DNA of 64,000 bases. It comes from Paenibacillus planticolens (lineage in GTDB: Bacteria > Bacillota > Bacilli > Paenibacillales > NBRC-103111). This document shows positions 34,941 to 44,122 of the stretch, piece by piece. Within the stretch, counting starts at the first letter, position 1. Every line of letters begins with the position of its first letter. A model generated the notes under the pieces. The model was not told the origin of the DNA. It did no database searches and was given only the letters and a program-made list of their open reading frames with translations. A program made the position numbers and the translations under genes. The stretch spans positions 496,001 to 560,000 of the forward strand of contig NZ_WHNZ01000061.1 in NCBI RefSeq assembly GCF_013141725.1. The letters run 5' to 3'.

Positions 34941-35519
34941 CTACGAAGAACCCACATACAGGAAAGGCTTAAGCTTCTCCAACATTTTACCCCCTATGCC
35001 TTTCACCTCGGTTAGCTCTTCAATCCGGCTAAATCTGCCTTTTTTCGTGCGGTAATCCAGAATCGCTCTTGCTTTGCTTTCGCCAATCCCAGGCAAATCG
35101 TTGAGCTGTTTAAGCGTTGCCGCATTCAGATCAAGTTGGCCTGGTAATGGTACCTCCAGAGGGCTTGTATCTAGTTCCGCAGGGGGAGATGCTCCAAGAT
35201 TGCTTGTTGTGTCTGCCTCCGAAAGATCAGCGGGTGTTGGGGAAGACATTGTTATCGAAGTTGCTGGCGCAGCTGCGGTAGACTTCTGATCTGATATTGA
35301 AGCTCCCTTTGAAGTCGGCTTTGGAGTTAACTTGGATTCCGCGCCCATCTCTTCAACAGAACTTTGCGCAATTAAAGCGTCAATTTGCTCGTTGACGGGC
35401 TTGAATCCCGTTTGAATCAAGGATGCCCGGCCCCCTATCAAAAAAGGCCAAATTACAAAAGCGACAAAACAACCCCCTACAGCAATGTACAGAAATGTTC
35501 GAAATCGAAATACAGCCAC
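34941..35519 (-). CDS. comEA: Competence DNA receptor ComEA
   Basis: 192 residues. One N-terminal membrane anchor (about 7-28), a Ser/Thr/Pro-rich stalk (about 50-125), and a C-terminal helix-hairpin-helix pair: LDLNAATLKQLNDLPGIGESKA and SRIEELTEVKGIGGKMLEKL (each read in parts; the G-I-G turns are the DNA-binding loops). It binds double-stranded DNA at the cell surface. GTG start with GGAGGG six bases upstream. Divergent from comER across a repeat-filled gap. Confidence 0.95.
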   Translation of the reverse strand: MAVFRFRTFLYIAVGGCFVAFVIWPFLIGGRASLIQTGFKPVNEQIDALIAQSSVEEMGAESKLTPKPTSKGASISDQKSTAAAPATSITMSSPTPADLSEADTTSNLGASPPAELDTSPLEVPLPGQLDLNAATLKQLNDLPGIGESKARAILDYRTKKGRFSRIEELTEVKGIGGKMLEKLKPFLYVGSS

Positions 35520-35654
35520 GAATTCCCTCCAAACTGTTTTTTACATAAGATTTATGTTCACCCTCTGATCTAAAAGGCGCATCCTGCCGTTCAGTCGGGG
35601 CATGAGCATCTCCACAACGCGCAGGTATTACTTTCTTGGCTATACAGCCTTGCT

Positions 35655-35838
35655 ATGTTGTAGTTTATACAACATTATGACTGGAATTAGGCGCCTTCGG
35701 TCCCCTAAATTGTACTCTGTGCAACATAGGAAGCGGAAAAGCGATGATTTCGGACCATTCTATAAAAATGGTTGCATTTTGTACAACACAGCTCTGAAAT
35801 TCAACGCGTATCCCCGTTTTTCGTTGCACAAAGTGCAA
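35655..35838. repeat. Four-hairpin array, copy 1
   Basis: Four short palindromes about 53-61 bases apart in the comEA-comER gap: ATGTTGTA-GTTTA-TACAACAT (35655-35675), TTGTAC-TCT-GTGCAA (35710-35724), GTTGCATTTTGTACAAC (35771-35787) and TTGCAC-AAA-GTGCAA (35824-35838). Copy 2 is at 56201-56385 with the same number and spacing. The 35520-36071 gap contains no convincing gene; an open frame across the array is fortuitous. Confidence 0.8.
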
Positions 35839-36071
35839 TATAAGGCGCGGATAGACGCTGCATCTCTTAATAAGGAAGAATTTGCTCAGCTTACTCCGTA
35901 CCTACAACTCCCCTGTGTGCGTCGAACTACCCGCAAAGCAATAAAACCGACCTAGCATATCGGCCGAGAAATGAGCATATACATGAAAAAGCATCCGAAT
36001 GGCATCCAAAACTGACTCCGTTCTATAAATATTAACGCAAGTGACTGATTTTTTTCGGGAGGGATTACTAG

Positions 36072-36893
36072 ATGAAAGCAGGATTCATCGGTACTGGGAG
36101 TATGGGAAGTATTCTGATTGAAGCGTTCATTCATTCTGGGGCTTTCAATCCGGAACAAATTATTGCGGGAAATCGAACGTTGCGTAAAGTTGAGCTTCTT
36201 GCGGAGACATATCCTGGGCTTGTGGTAGCCCAATCGAATAGAGAAGTCGTACTGGGGAGCGATATCGTTTTCCTTTGCGTGAAGCCATCGGAGTTCAAGA
36301 AGGTTATTGATGAAATTAAAGAGGACGTGCTTCCCTCCCAGTTCATCATTTCCATCACGAGCCCTGTGCTGATTACGCATCTGGAGGCGCTTTTGCCTGC
36401 GAAAATAAGTAAAATTATTCCAAGTGTTACGAACTATGTATTAAGCGGAGCTGCGTTATGTATTCATGGCAACCGGATGCAGCCTGAGGACAAGGAGTGG
36501 CTGGATAATCTGTTTGCCAATATCTCTTCCCCGATTCGGGTTTCTGAAAACTATACGCGCATCTCTTCGGATCTGTCCAGCTGCGGTCCTGCTTTTCTTG
36601 CCAATTTCATTCAATCCTTTATCGATGCAGCCGTAGAAGTAACAGGCATCTCTCTCGAGGAAGCTACCCTGCTTGCCAGTGAGATGACGCTTGGTACGGG
36701 TAAATTGCTGACTACAGGCGGCCTCAATCCTTTGACTTTGCAAAAACGCGTCTCCGTTCCCGGCGGGATTACTGCCGAAGGATTGCGTATTTTGGACGAA
36801 GAGCTTTCCGGCGTGTTCTTGCGGGTCATCCGCGCTACCCATGCCAAATATGAAGAAGACCTAGAGAAGACTGCGCAGCAATTCACGATCTAG
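36072..36893 (+). CDS. comER: ComER-like pyrroline-5-carboxylate reductase family protein
   Basis: 273 residues. N-terminal Rossmann fold FIGTGSMGSILIEAFI, then LCVKPSEFKKVI. The C-terminal P5CR dimerisation domain has DLSSCGPAFLANFIQSFIDAA (in parts), SVPGGITAEGL and the catalytic-region Thr/Ser. In B. subtilis comER is the divergent neighbour of comEA, as here. The enzyme may be a proline-biosynthesis or dinucleotide-dependent reductase with a spore or competence link; the real substrate is not known. The start ATG has GGGAGGG nine bases upstream. Confidence 0.92.
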   Translation: MKAGFIGTGSMGSILIEAFIHSGAFNPEQIIAGNRTLRKVELLAETYPGLVVAQSNREVVLGSDIVFLCVKPSEFKKVIDEIKEDVLPSQFIISITSPVLITHLEALLPAKISKIIPSVTNYVLSGAALCIHGNRMQPEDKEWLDNLFANISSPIRVSENYTRISSDLSSCGPAFLANFIQSFIDAAVEVTGISLEEATLLASEMTLGTGKLLTTGGLNPLTLQKRVSVPGGITAEGLRILDEELSGVFLRVIRATHAKYEEDLEKTAQQFTI

Positions 36894-36924
36894 CATCAGT
36901 CTTCCCAGCAGTCTAATTTCTTTG

Positions 36925-39384
36925 TTAGCCTACAACGATATTAACAAGCTTTCCTTTTACAACAATCAATTTGCGAACGGCCTTTCCGGCGGTCGCTTCT
37001 TTGACTTTGTCGAGATCAAAAGCAATTTTCTCCATCGCAGCTTCATCGGTATCTTTTGAAATCAGCACACGGTCCACAATTTTACCGTTAACCTGCACCA
37101 CGATCTCAATTTCATTGTCGACGGTCCATGCTTCATCATAAGTCGGCCATGGCGCATACGTGATCGACTCGGTTCCGCCCAGCTTCTCCCACAGCTCTTC
37201 CGCCAAATGCGGCGCAAGCGGAGACAGCATCTGAACGAAGTTTTTCATCGCTTCAAGCGGTAAACGCTCTGTTTTATAGGCTTCGTTGACGAAAATCATC
37301 ATTTGGCTAATCGCCGTATTGAAGCGCAGTGCTTCGAAATCCTCGGTAATTTTTTTGATGGAACGGTGCCATGTCCGTTTGAACGAATCGCTGCCAAGCA
37401 TTTCCTCCGCAGAGATTTTGGATTGAACCTGACCGTTCTCATCCACAAAAAGTCTCCACACACGGTTCAAATAGCGGTAAATCCCGTCTACACCCGTCGT
37501 GTTCCAAGGCTTTGTAGCTTCAAGCGGCCCCATGAACATTTCGTACATACGCAGCGTATCTGCGCCTTGATCGTTAACGATATCATCCGGATTTACAACG
37601 TTGCCGCGCGATTTGCTCATTTTTTCCATATTCTCGCCAAGAATCATGCCTTGATTTACAAGTTTATGGAACGGTTCTTTCGTATGAACAAAACCGAGAT
37701 CATAAAGCACTTTATGCCAGAAGCGCGCATACAGCAAGTGAAGCACCGCATGCTCCGCACCGCCGATATAAAGATCGACTGGCAGCCATTGCTGCTGAAG
37801 CTCTTGCGAGCAGAACTCTTTATCGTTACGAGGATCAATAAAGCGCAGATAGTACCAGCAGCTGCCTGCCCACTGCGGCATTGTATTCGTCTCGCGGCGA
37901 GCTTTCATGCCCGTCTCCGGATCGATGGTGTTCACCCATTCCGACACGTTCGCTAGCGGTGATTCTCCCGTACCCGACGGTTTAATTTCATCGACTTGCG
38001 GAAGCAGAAGCGGAAGCTGATCAACCGGCACAGGCTTCATCGTGCCGTCTTCCAGATGAAGAATCGGAATCGGCTCTCCCCAATATCTTTGACGGCTGAA
38101 CAACCAGTCTCTCAAACGATATGTGACTTTGCCGCGGCCCTTAGCGTTCTCTTCCAGCCACGCGATCATGTGTTTGATTCCTTGCTCAATGTTCATGCCG
38201 TCAATCGGGCCGGAATTCACATGCGCGCCATCGCCGGCATACGCTTCTTTCTCGACATTGCCGCCTTGCACGACTTCAATAATCGGCAGATCGAACTGTT
38301 TGGCGAACTCCCAGTCGCGTTGATCGTGTCCAGGCACCGCCATAATCGCTCCGGTCCCATAACCGCCAAGCACGTAGTCGGCGATCCAGATCGGCACTTT
38401 CCCGCCATTTACAGGGTTAATAGCATACGCACCCGTGAAAACGCCTGTTTTGTCCTTAGCCAAATCCGTACGTTCCAGATCGCTTTTGCGCGAAGCCTTC
38501 TCTTGGTATTCCTTCACAGCGGACGCTTGCCCATCTGTCGTAATTTGCTGAACAAGCTCATGCTCAGGCGCAAGAACGCAATATGTCGCACCGAACAAAG
38601 TATCCGGTCTAGTCGTAAAGACGGTCAAACTTTTTTCTTCATGACCTTCGATCGCAAATTGCACTTCTGCTCCGGTTGATTTACCGATCCAGTTGCGCTG
38701 CATATCCTTGATGCTCTCCGACCAGTCAAGCTCCTCAAGATCCTCTAGCAAACGCTCCGCATATTCCGTAATTTTCAGAATCCATTGACGCATCGGTTTA
38801 CGGATAACCGGGTGGTTCCCGCGCTCGCTCAGACCGTCGATGACTTCTTCATTGGCAAGAACAGTGCCCAGTGCCGGACACCAGTTAACAGGCACTTCAT
38901 CTACATAAGCAAGTCCTTTGTTGTACAGCTGGATGAAAATCCATTGTGTCCATTTGTAGTACTCCGGATCCGTCGTGGAGATCTCGCGATCCCAATCGTA
39001 GGAAAACCCTAGCGACTTAATTTGACGGCGGAATGTATCGATATTTTTCTTCGTAAAATCGCGGGGATCATTCCCCGTATCCAGCGCATATTGCTCAGCC
39101 GGAAGTCCGAATGCGTCCCAGCCCATCGGGTGAAGAACGTTATAGCCTCTCATCCGTTTAAAACGGGAGACGATATCCGTAGCCGTATAGCCTTCCGGAT
39201 GTCCTACGTGCAGACCTGCTCCAGACGGATATGGAAACATATCCAGCGCATAAAATTTCGGTTTATCCGAATTTTCCAGCACTTTGAATGTTTTCTTGGC
39301 ATCCCAGTAAGCTTGCCATTTGGGCTCAATCGCTTGCGGATTGTAGCCTTGCAGTTCCTTTGTTTCTTTTGTTTCCTGTGTCAT
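36925..39384 (-). CDS. leuS: Leucyl-tRNA synthetase
   Basis: 819 residues, class Ia synthetase. HIGH variant [12 protein letters not shown] near the N-terminus, an editing domain (CP1) with [13 protein letters not shown] and the KMSKS loop [15 protein letters not shown]. It charges tRNA-Leu and hydrolyses misacylated products. A T-box leader precedes it. In B. subtilis leuS is elsewhere; here it sits between comER and the yqeM homologue. Convergent with comER, 31 bases between the stops and no obvious terminator. Confidence 0.97.
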   Translation of the reverse strand: MTQETKETKELQGYNPQAIEPKWQAYWDAKKTFKVLENSDKPKFYALDMFPYPSGAGLHVGHPEGYTATDIVSRFKRMRGYNVLHPMGWDAFGLPAEQYALDTGNDPRDFTKKNIDTFRRQIKSLGFSYDWDREISTTDPEYYKWTQWIFIQLYNKGLAYVDEVPVNWCPALGTVLANEEVIDGLSERGNHPVIRKPMRQWILKITEYAERLLEDLEELDWSESIKDMQRNWIGKSTGAEVQFAIEGHEEKSLTVFTTRPDTLFGATYCVLAPEHELVQQITTDGQASAVKEYQEKASRKSDLERTDLAKDKTGVFTGAYAINPVNGGKVPIWIADYVLGGYGTGAIMAVPGHDQRDWEFAKQFDLPIIEVVQGGNVEKEAYAGDGAHVNSGPIDGMNIEQGIKHMIAWLEENAKGRGKVTYRLRDWLFSRQRYWGEPIPILHLEDGTMKPVPVDQLPLLLPQVDEIKPSGTGESPLANVSEWVNTIDPETGMKARRETNTMPQWAGSCWYYLRFIDPRNDKEFCSQELQQQWLPVDLYIGGAEHAVLHLLYARFWHKVLYDLGFVHTKEPFHKLVNQGMILGENMEKMSKSRGNVVNPDDIVNDQGADTLRMYEMFMGPLEATKPWNTTGVDGIYRYLNRVWRLFVDENGQVQSKISAEEMLGSDSFKRTWHRSIKKITEDFEALRFNTAISQMMIFVNEAYKTERLPLEAMKNFVQMLSPLAPHLAEELWEKLGGTESITYAPWPTYDEAWTVDNEIEIVVQVNGKIVDRVLISKDTDEAAMEKIAFDLDKVKEATAGKAVRKLIVVKGKLVNIVVG

Positions 39385-39404
39385 GTGAAATTTCCTCCCT
39401 GTTT

Positions 39405-39695
39405 ACGGCTATAAGCGCCAAAAAACCCCTCATCGCTAGCGGATATCGCTAGGGACGAGAGGTTAGAATTCCCGTGGTACCACCCTAGTTAACACTAGGC
39501 ATACTTTGCCTGTGTTCACTCTGCCCCTTAACGCGGGTGAAACGATCCGGCTAGCGCCACTATGTGCGGCGATTCACCTTCTAGCTCCAAGGCGAGTTCA
39601 CAAGACGGACATCTACCGGCTTCCACCCTTAATCCGGCTCTCTGCAAGATGCTGTACGAGTTACTAATCCTCTTCCAAGCTTTAAGATCATCTGA
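39405..39695 (-). promoter_or_regulatory. Leucine T-box riboswitch upstream of leuS
   Basis: Minus-strand T-box core GGGTGGTACCACGGGAATTC at 39466-39485, which is the antiterminator pairing sequence. Stem I has GAGAGCCGG and a specifier loop TGTGAACTCGCC whose CTC is a leucine codon. After the core, CCTCTCGTCCCTAGCG can pair with CGCTAGCGATGAGGGG and then TTTTTT (39419-39463), the terminator. Uncharged tRNA-Leu would switch on leuS. Confidence 0.95.
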
Positions 39696-39755
39696 TTAGC
39701 TTTGATTATATGTAAAATAATGCCGCACTGTCAAGCGGCCTGGCTCTTCGCGGCT

Positions 39756-40517
39756 TTATTTCTTTGCCACGAAGAAAGCCCGCTCTGTCTCCTCCGTCGG
39801 CTGATCCCAGGTAAAGTCAGCAGCCTTATGCACTTCGCGAAAGCCTGCAGCCCGCAGCATCTGTTCAAGCCATTCCAAAGCATACGCTCGCTGCTCATGC
39901 GTTTCATCAATGCGCCGGAAAAGCTCCTTGCTGCCGCTCTCTTTTACAAAAATCGTTAAATCATGCTGAATCTGAACTCTGTCCTCGTCCAACTCGCTTG
40001 TCCAGATGTACGCCACATCGTCTTCGTTCAAGAAAAAAGGTTGAGCCTCCGCATATGCGAACAGCTGCTGGGGCGTATGCACATCGAACAGGAATAAGCC
40101 GCCAGGCTTAAGCCCTGCATAGGTTTGGCGAAAAGCGTCCACGATGTCTTCTTCCTCCAGCAAATAATTGAGACTGTCACAGAAAGATATCGCCACGTCT
40201 ACGGGCTCGCCTAACTCCCATTCCCGCAAATCCTGCTGCAGCCAGCGGACCGCTCCGCCGCGAAGCCGCGCAAGCCCTTCTCCCGCTTTCTGATCAGCAA
40301 CAGCCAGCATGTCTTCTGACAAATCGATCCCCGTCAGATGATAGCCTTCCAACGCGAGAGGAATCGTCAAATTTCCGGTACCGCAGCCTAAGTCCACGAT
40401 GGTCTCAGGCTTCACGCCAAAGCGTTCGAAGCTTTCTTTGACAAAACAAAGCCAGTCCTTGTACGGCATGGTGTTCATTAAGCGGTCATAGGTGTAGGCA
40501 AATTCTTCATAGCTCAT
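39756..40517 (-). CDS. yqeM: Class I SAM-dependent methyltransferase (YqeM-like)
   Basis: 253 residues. MSYEEFAYTYDRLM is the usual start. SAM motif I VDLGCGTGNLTIPLA, motif II GIDLSEDMLAVA, then SFCDSLNYL and FLFDVHTP. Position next to rsfS/yqeK/nadD matches B. subtilis yqeM. The substrate is unknown. It is two bases from the cvfB stop, and is followed by the leuS leader region. Confidence 0.9.
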   Translation of the reverse strand: MSYEEFAYTYDRLMNTMPYKDWLCFVKESFERFGVKPETIVDLGCGTGNLTIPLALEGYHLTGIDLSEDMLAVADQKAGEGLARLRGGAVRWLQQDLREWELGEPVDVAISFCDSLNYLLEEEDIVDAFRQTYAGLKPGGLFLFDVHTPQQLFAYAEAQPFFLNEDDVAYIWTSELDEDRVQIQHDLTIFVKESGSKELFRRIDETHEQRAYALEWLEQMLRAAGFREVHKAADFTWDQPTEETERAFFVAKK

Positions 40518-40518
40518 A

Positions 40519-41412
40519 TCAGCTGGGATTCTCCTCTTTTTTCAAATAGGTCCAATCGTCTTCCTGATAGATGAGCCCGTCTTTCATCAACTTGCCCAAA
40601 GCACGCTTGAATGCCGCTTTGCTAAGGCCAAACCGGTCCTTAATGATATCAGCGGACGTTTTATCTGAAAATGGCATAGCATTCCCGGGGCGCGACTCAA
40701 GCACACTGAGAATTCGTTCTGCGTCTTCATCCCGACCTTTTTCCTTCGGCTGCCGCATCGACAGATTCACGCGTCCATCCTCTTCGCGAACGAAGGCGAC
40801 CCGCACCTCAACCAGCTCGCCTACACGAAGCAATCGTGTACGTTCTGTAGGGGCAATAAGTCCGATGACGCCATAACCGAGAACGCCGGCTTCACAAATC
40901 ACGAAAGTCCCCATTTGCAGCGGTCGGTACACACGCGCTTTCACTGAGCGGTTGCTCCAACTGGAAGGAGCACGCACACAAAGAGGAGCCAAGTCCTCTT
41001 CGAGAGCCAACTTCGCGATTAAGCGCCCTTGGCGGTCGTGAGCTAACGTCGCAAACACCTTGTCCCCCACTTGAGGCCGCAACTCCTCTAATTCCGGCAC
41101 ATGACGGTATGGAAGCAGCAGGTTGCGCCCCAGCCCCATTTCAAGGAAATAGCCGAATCTCGGATGAATATCAACCACTTCCAGCAACCCGACTTCACCT
41201 AATTGAATAAGCGGACGCTTCATCGTTGCCATTAGCCTGTCCTGCGTATCATGGAACAAAAAAGCTTCCACATGATCGCCAGCTTTGATCTTGCCCACAA
41301 TTTCCGCATAAGGCAGCAGGACATCCTGATAGCCGTCGCTCAAGAAAAAACCATTAGGCGGAACTTCCCTCGCTACCTCAAGGGTAACGAGGGATCCTGC
41401 TTCAAGTCTCAT
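40519..41412 (-). CDS. cvfB: S1-domain RNA-binding protein, CvfB/YitL family
   Basis: 297 residues from the ATG at 41410-41412, which overlaps the rsfS stop by four bases (ATGA). A longer reading to 41442 is only a frame extension. S1-like repeats: LEVAREVPPNGFFLSDG, LLEVVDIHPRFGYFLEMG and MGTFVICEAGVLGYGVIG. The C-terminal winged helix is DIIKDRFGLSKAAFKRALGKLMKDGLI, read as DIIKDRFGLSKAAFKRAL and GKLMKDGLI. It resembles the CvfB virulence/RNA-binding family. Precise role unknown. Confidence 0.9.
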   Translation of the reverse strand: MRLEAGSLVTLEVAREVPPNGFFLSDGYQDVLLPYAEIVGKIKAGDHVEAFLFHDTQDRLMATMKRPLIQLGEVGLLEVVDIHPRFGYFLEMGLGRNLLLPYRHVPELEELRPQVGDKVFATLAHDRQGRLIAKLALEEDLAPLCVRAPSSWSNRSVKARVYRPLQMGTFVICEAGVLGYGVIGLIAPTERTRLLRVGELVEVRVAFVREEDGRVNLSMRQPKEKGRDEDAERILSVLESRPGNAMPFSDKTSADIIKDRFGLSKAAFKRALGKLMKDGLIYQEDDWTYLKKEENPS

Positions 41413-41756
41413 ACGCGCTCCACAACTTTGGCATCGGACCAAAGTCTTTCGATGTTATAGTATTCGCGGTCATCGCGGTGGAAGACGTGCATAACAACAT
41501 CTCCTAAATCAAGCAGAACCCATCTCGCAGTATCAATACCTTCGTAACCTCTGATCGTGACGCCGTACTCATGCGCTTTCTTTCTGGCTTCGCTGGCTAT
41601 CGCCTGCACTTGTGTTTCCGAATTACCGTGGCAAATAACGAAATAGTCGGCAATCAGGGATACGCCTTGCAAATTAAGAGTTACAACGTCTGACGCCTTT
41701 TTGTCCTCAGCAGCCTCTACGACAAATGCTAAAATTTCCTCTGGGCTTTTACTCAT
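41409..41756 (-). CDS. rsfS: Ribosomal silencing factor RsfS
   Basis: 115 residues. VVEAAEDKKASDVVTLNLQG, DYFVICHGNSETQVQAIA and GYEGIDTARWVLLDLGDVVMHVFHRDDREYYNIERLW (read in short parts) fit the RsfS/Iojap family. It binds L14 and blocks subunit joining when nutrients are short. Matches yqeL of B. subtilis. ATG start, with GGAGGTTG upstream. Confidence 0.96.
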   Translation of the reverse strand: MSKSPEEILAFVVEAAEDKKASDVVTLNLQGVSLIADYFVICHGNSETQVQAIASEARKKAHEYGVTIRGYEGIDTARWVLLDLGDVVMHVFHRDDREYYNIERLWSDAKVVERV

Positions 41757-41774
41757 TCAATCAACCTCCATAGG

Positions 41775-42341
41775 TTAGTTGTTTATTTGTTCAATCAAAT
41801 CATTCCGTGTCAAAATCGTAAGCGGATAAATTCGTTTTCCTTTTTCGATCAAAAATCGAATCGTCGAATCAAAGCCGGCAACCAGCGCCTTCTCTAAACT
41901 TTGCTCTGCCGTTTCACGGATGAACGCGACACCGGGAAAGTCACGGCCGGGTTCCATATAATCCGCTAAGCAGACGATTTTGTCCAGCAGTGTCATTCGT
42001 TCACGCCCTGAGGTATGATACCGGATTGCGTCCAATATCTCCTCGTCATGAATACCGAACTGCGACTGGGCAATGAATGCGCCAGCATGAGAATGCCAAA
42101 GTTCCTTGTCATACTCCAATAAATCCTGCGGCAACCCATTTTCCCGAATAATCTTAGCTTGCTCCTGCACTGGCCAATACTTGCAGTAGTCATGTAAAAT
42201 CGCCGCAAGATCAGCTTTGACAGGATCTCCGCCATACCGTTTGGCAAGCATTACGCTTGTTTCCATGACACCAAGTGTATGGAGCCAGCGTCTCTCGGGC
42301 ATCTGTTCCTTCACCGCGGCGATAAGCTCCTCACGCTTCAT
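41775..42341 (-). CDS. yqeK: HD-domain hydrolase YqeK, probable diadenosine tetraphosphatase
   Basis: 188 residues. RRWLHTLGVMETSVML supplies a metal His, AAILHDYCKY the HD pair, and LWHSHAGAFIAQ, YHTSGRERMTLLDKIVCLADYMEPGRDF further ligands. YqeK enzymes hydrolyse symmetrical Ap4A. Its start overlaps nadD (11 bases) with GGAGGTG upstream. Housekeeping gene in its usual place. Confidence 0.94.
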   Translation of the reverse strand: MKREELIAAVKEQMPERRWLHTLGVMETSVMLAKRYGGDPVKADLAAILHDYCKYWPVQEQAKIIRENGLPQDLLEYDKELWHSHAGAFIAQSQFGIHDEEILDAIRYHTSGRERMTLLDKIVCLADYMEPGRDFPGVAFIRETAEQSLEKALVAGFDSTIRFLIEKGKRIYPLTILTRNDLIEQINN

Positions 42342-42918
42342 ACAATCGGTTCACCTCCATGTAACCGTTCACGGCTTCCGGTACGAGATAGCGGACCGAT
42401 CGTTCCTGGCCGCGTTCCGCACGTATCGCCGTCGATGAAATTTCGACAAGCGGCATGGGGACAATCGTGACACGCTTACGAATGTTTTCCGGCATATGCG
42501 CCATATCCAGGTCATAACCAGGCCTGGCTAAGCCGATAAAGCGAATATGCCGCACGATGTCATCGATGCGATGCCACTGCGGCAAATACTGAACCATATC
42601 TGCTCCTATAATATAAGCAAATTCAGTCGTGGGATACTCTTTGCACAGCAGCTCAATCGTATCGATACTATAGGATACGCCGCCTTTGCCAATTTCGATA
42701 TCAATCGGACGAAAAAAAGGATTCCCTTCCGCAGCAAGGCAAACCATCTCCCAGCGCTGCTGCGTCGAAGCCTTCGGCGCATTGGACTTATGCGGCGGCA
42801 CATTGGCCGGCATCAGCCATACTTCGTCCAGTCCTGCTTCCACCCTCGCCCGCTCCGCAGCAATCAAATGACCGGTATGAATCGGGTCGAAGGTGCCTCC
42901 CATAATTCCGACAAGCAT
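42331..42918 (-). CDS. nadD: Nicotinate-nucleotide adenylyltransferase
   Basis: 195 residues. GGTFDPIHTGHLIAAE contains the nucleotidyltransferase T/HxGH motif, later VPMPLVEISSTAIR (ISSTxIR motif). It makes nicotinic acid adenine dinucleotide in NAD synthesis. AGAGGTGG before the ATG. Downstream of yhbY with 12 bases between. Confidence 0.97.
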   Translation of the reverse strand: MLVGIMGGTFDPIHTGHLIAAERARVEAGLDEVWLMPANVPPHKSNAPKASTQQRWEMVCLAAEGNPFFRPIDIEIGKGGVSYSIDTIELLCKEYPTTEFAYIIGADMVQYLPQWHRIDDIVRHIRFIGLARPGYDLDMAHMPENIRKRVTIVPMPLVEISSTAIRAERGQERSVRYLVPEAVNGYMEVNRLYEA

Positions 42919-42930
42919 GATTCCACCTCT

Positions 42931-43224
42931 TTAGCGCGGCAGTTCAATCTTCTTCTTGTCACGCGATTCTTTGTAAAGCACAACGATTTTACCGATCACC
43001 TGTACAAGCTCCGCACCGGACTTCTCTGACAATTCAGCGCCTACCTCGTCACGGTCTTCTCCGCTGTTGTTGAGCACGGTGATTTTAATCAATTCACGAA
43101 CTTCGAGCGCTTCTTCAATGTGGCGGATCAAGTGATCGTTCACGCCGCCTTTTCCTACTTGGAAAATCGGATCTACATGGTGCGCTAAAGAGCGCAAATA
43201 ACGTTTCTGTTTGCCTGTTAACAT
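42931..43224 (-). CDS. yhbY: YhbY-family (CRM domain) RNA-binding protein
   Basis: 97 residues from the ATG at 43222-43224 (MLTGKQKRYLRSLAHHVDP) with GAGGGA upstream; the six extra residues of a longer reading lack a ribosome site. CRM-domain features are QVGKGGVND (GxxG loop), LIKITVLNN and LVQVIGKIVVLYKES. It is linked to ribosome assembly. Equivalent to yqeI in B. subtilis. Confidence 0.95.
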   Translation of the reverse strand: MLTGKQKRYLRSLAHHVDPIFQVGKGGVNDHLIRHIEEALEVRELIKITVLNNSGEDRDEVGAELSEKSGAELVQVIGKIVVLYKESRDKKKIELPR

Positions 43225-43244
43225 GGATGTCCCTCTATTCATTC

Positions 43245-44105
43245 TTATTCAGCTAACGACTGTTCTACCACCTGTCTCATCGCCGCAACGGGCGCAGGTG
43301 TACCAGTCCAATATTCAAAAGCAAATGCCCCTTGATAAATAAACATACCGAGTCCGCCATGAATGCGGGCTCCTTTGGCTTCCGCTTCACGAAGAAACTT
43401 AGTAATCCGCGGGTTATAGATCAAATCGCTCACGAGATGATGCTCTCTCAGCAGTTCAACCGGCATCGGCAGCTCCTCAATGTTAGGGTGCATACCTGCC
43501 GAGGTCGTATTGAGTACGAACTCGACCTCATCCACGACACCCGAGAGCTCATCAAGACCAAGACCGACCGTCTTGGTGTACGCCCCAATCGTGTCAGCCA
43601 GTTCCAAAGCGCGCTCTTTCGTTCGATTCGCGATATAAATACAGCCTGCTCCTTCTTTGGCTAGCGCATAGGCCACGCCTCTGGCTGCGCCGCCGGCTCC
43701 AAGGAGAAGAACGCTTTTGCCCTTCAAATCGATGCCGGTTTCTTCTTTGAGCGAACGCACGTAACCAATACCGTCCGTATTGTAGCCGGTAAGCTTGCCG
43801 GCTTCATTCACGATGGTATTCACTGCGCCAACGATCCTGGCACCCTCGTCAATTTCGTCGAGATACTGCATGACCTCAACTTTATGTGGAATCGTGACAT
43901 TGATTCCCCGATAGCCCAATGCTCTTATCCCGCGAACCGCATCGCCAAGCTCATCAGGACGAACGTGAAAAGCAGCATAAACCGCGTTAATCCCTGCTTC
44001 CTGAAAAGCGCGATTCAGCATGATGGGAGAACGGGAATGCCGAATCGGATCTCCGAAAACCCCATATAAAATCGTATGACTGTCAATCGCCCGGCTCTTC
44101 TCCAT
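43245..44105 (-). CDS. aroE: Shikimate dehydrogenase
   Basis: 286 residues. Substrate motif FGDPIRHSRSPIMLNRAF, catalytic Lys in NVTIPHKVEVMQYLDE, the NADP-binding LLLGAGGAARGVAYALA and IANRTKERA, and LIYNPRITKFLREAEAKGA. It reduces 3-dehydroshikimate to shikimate in aromatic amino acid synthesis. Same location as B. subtilis aroD/aroE in the yqe string. Confidence 0.97.
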   Translation of the reverse strand: MEKSRAIDSHTILYGVFGDPIRHSRSPIMLNRAFQEAGINAVYAAFHVRPDELGDAVRGIRALGYRGINVTIPHKVEVMQYLDEIDEGARIVGAVNTIVNEAGKLTGYNTDGIGYVRSLKEETGIDLKGKSVLLLGAGGAARGVAYALAKEGAGCIYIANRTKERALELADTIGAYTKTVGLGLDELSGVVDEVEFVLNTTSAGMHPNIEELPMPVELLREHHLVSDLIYNPRITKFLREAEAKGARIHGGLGMFIYQGAFAFEYWTGTPAPVAAMRQVVEQSLAE

Positions 44106-44122
44106 GGTTTCCTCTGGTCCCC

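Noticed and set aside
35602-35955. 117-codon plus-strand ORF across the comEA-comER gap
   Set aside because: It runs through the four-hairpin array, has no ribosome site and no recognisable composition; it is an open frame by chance.
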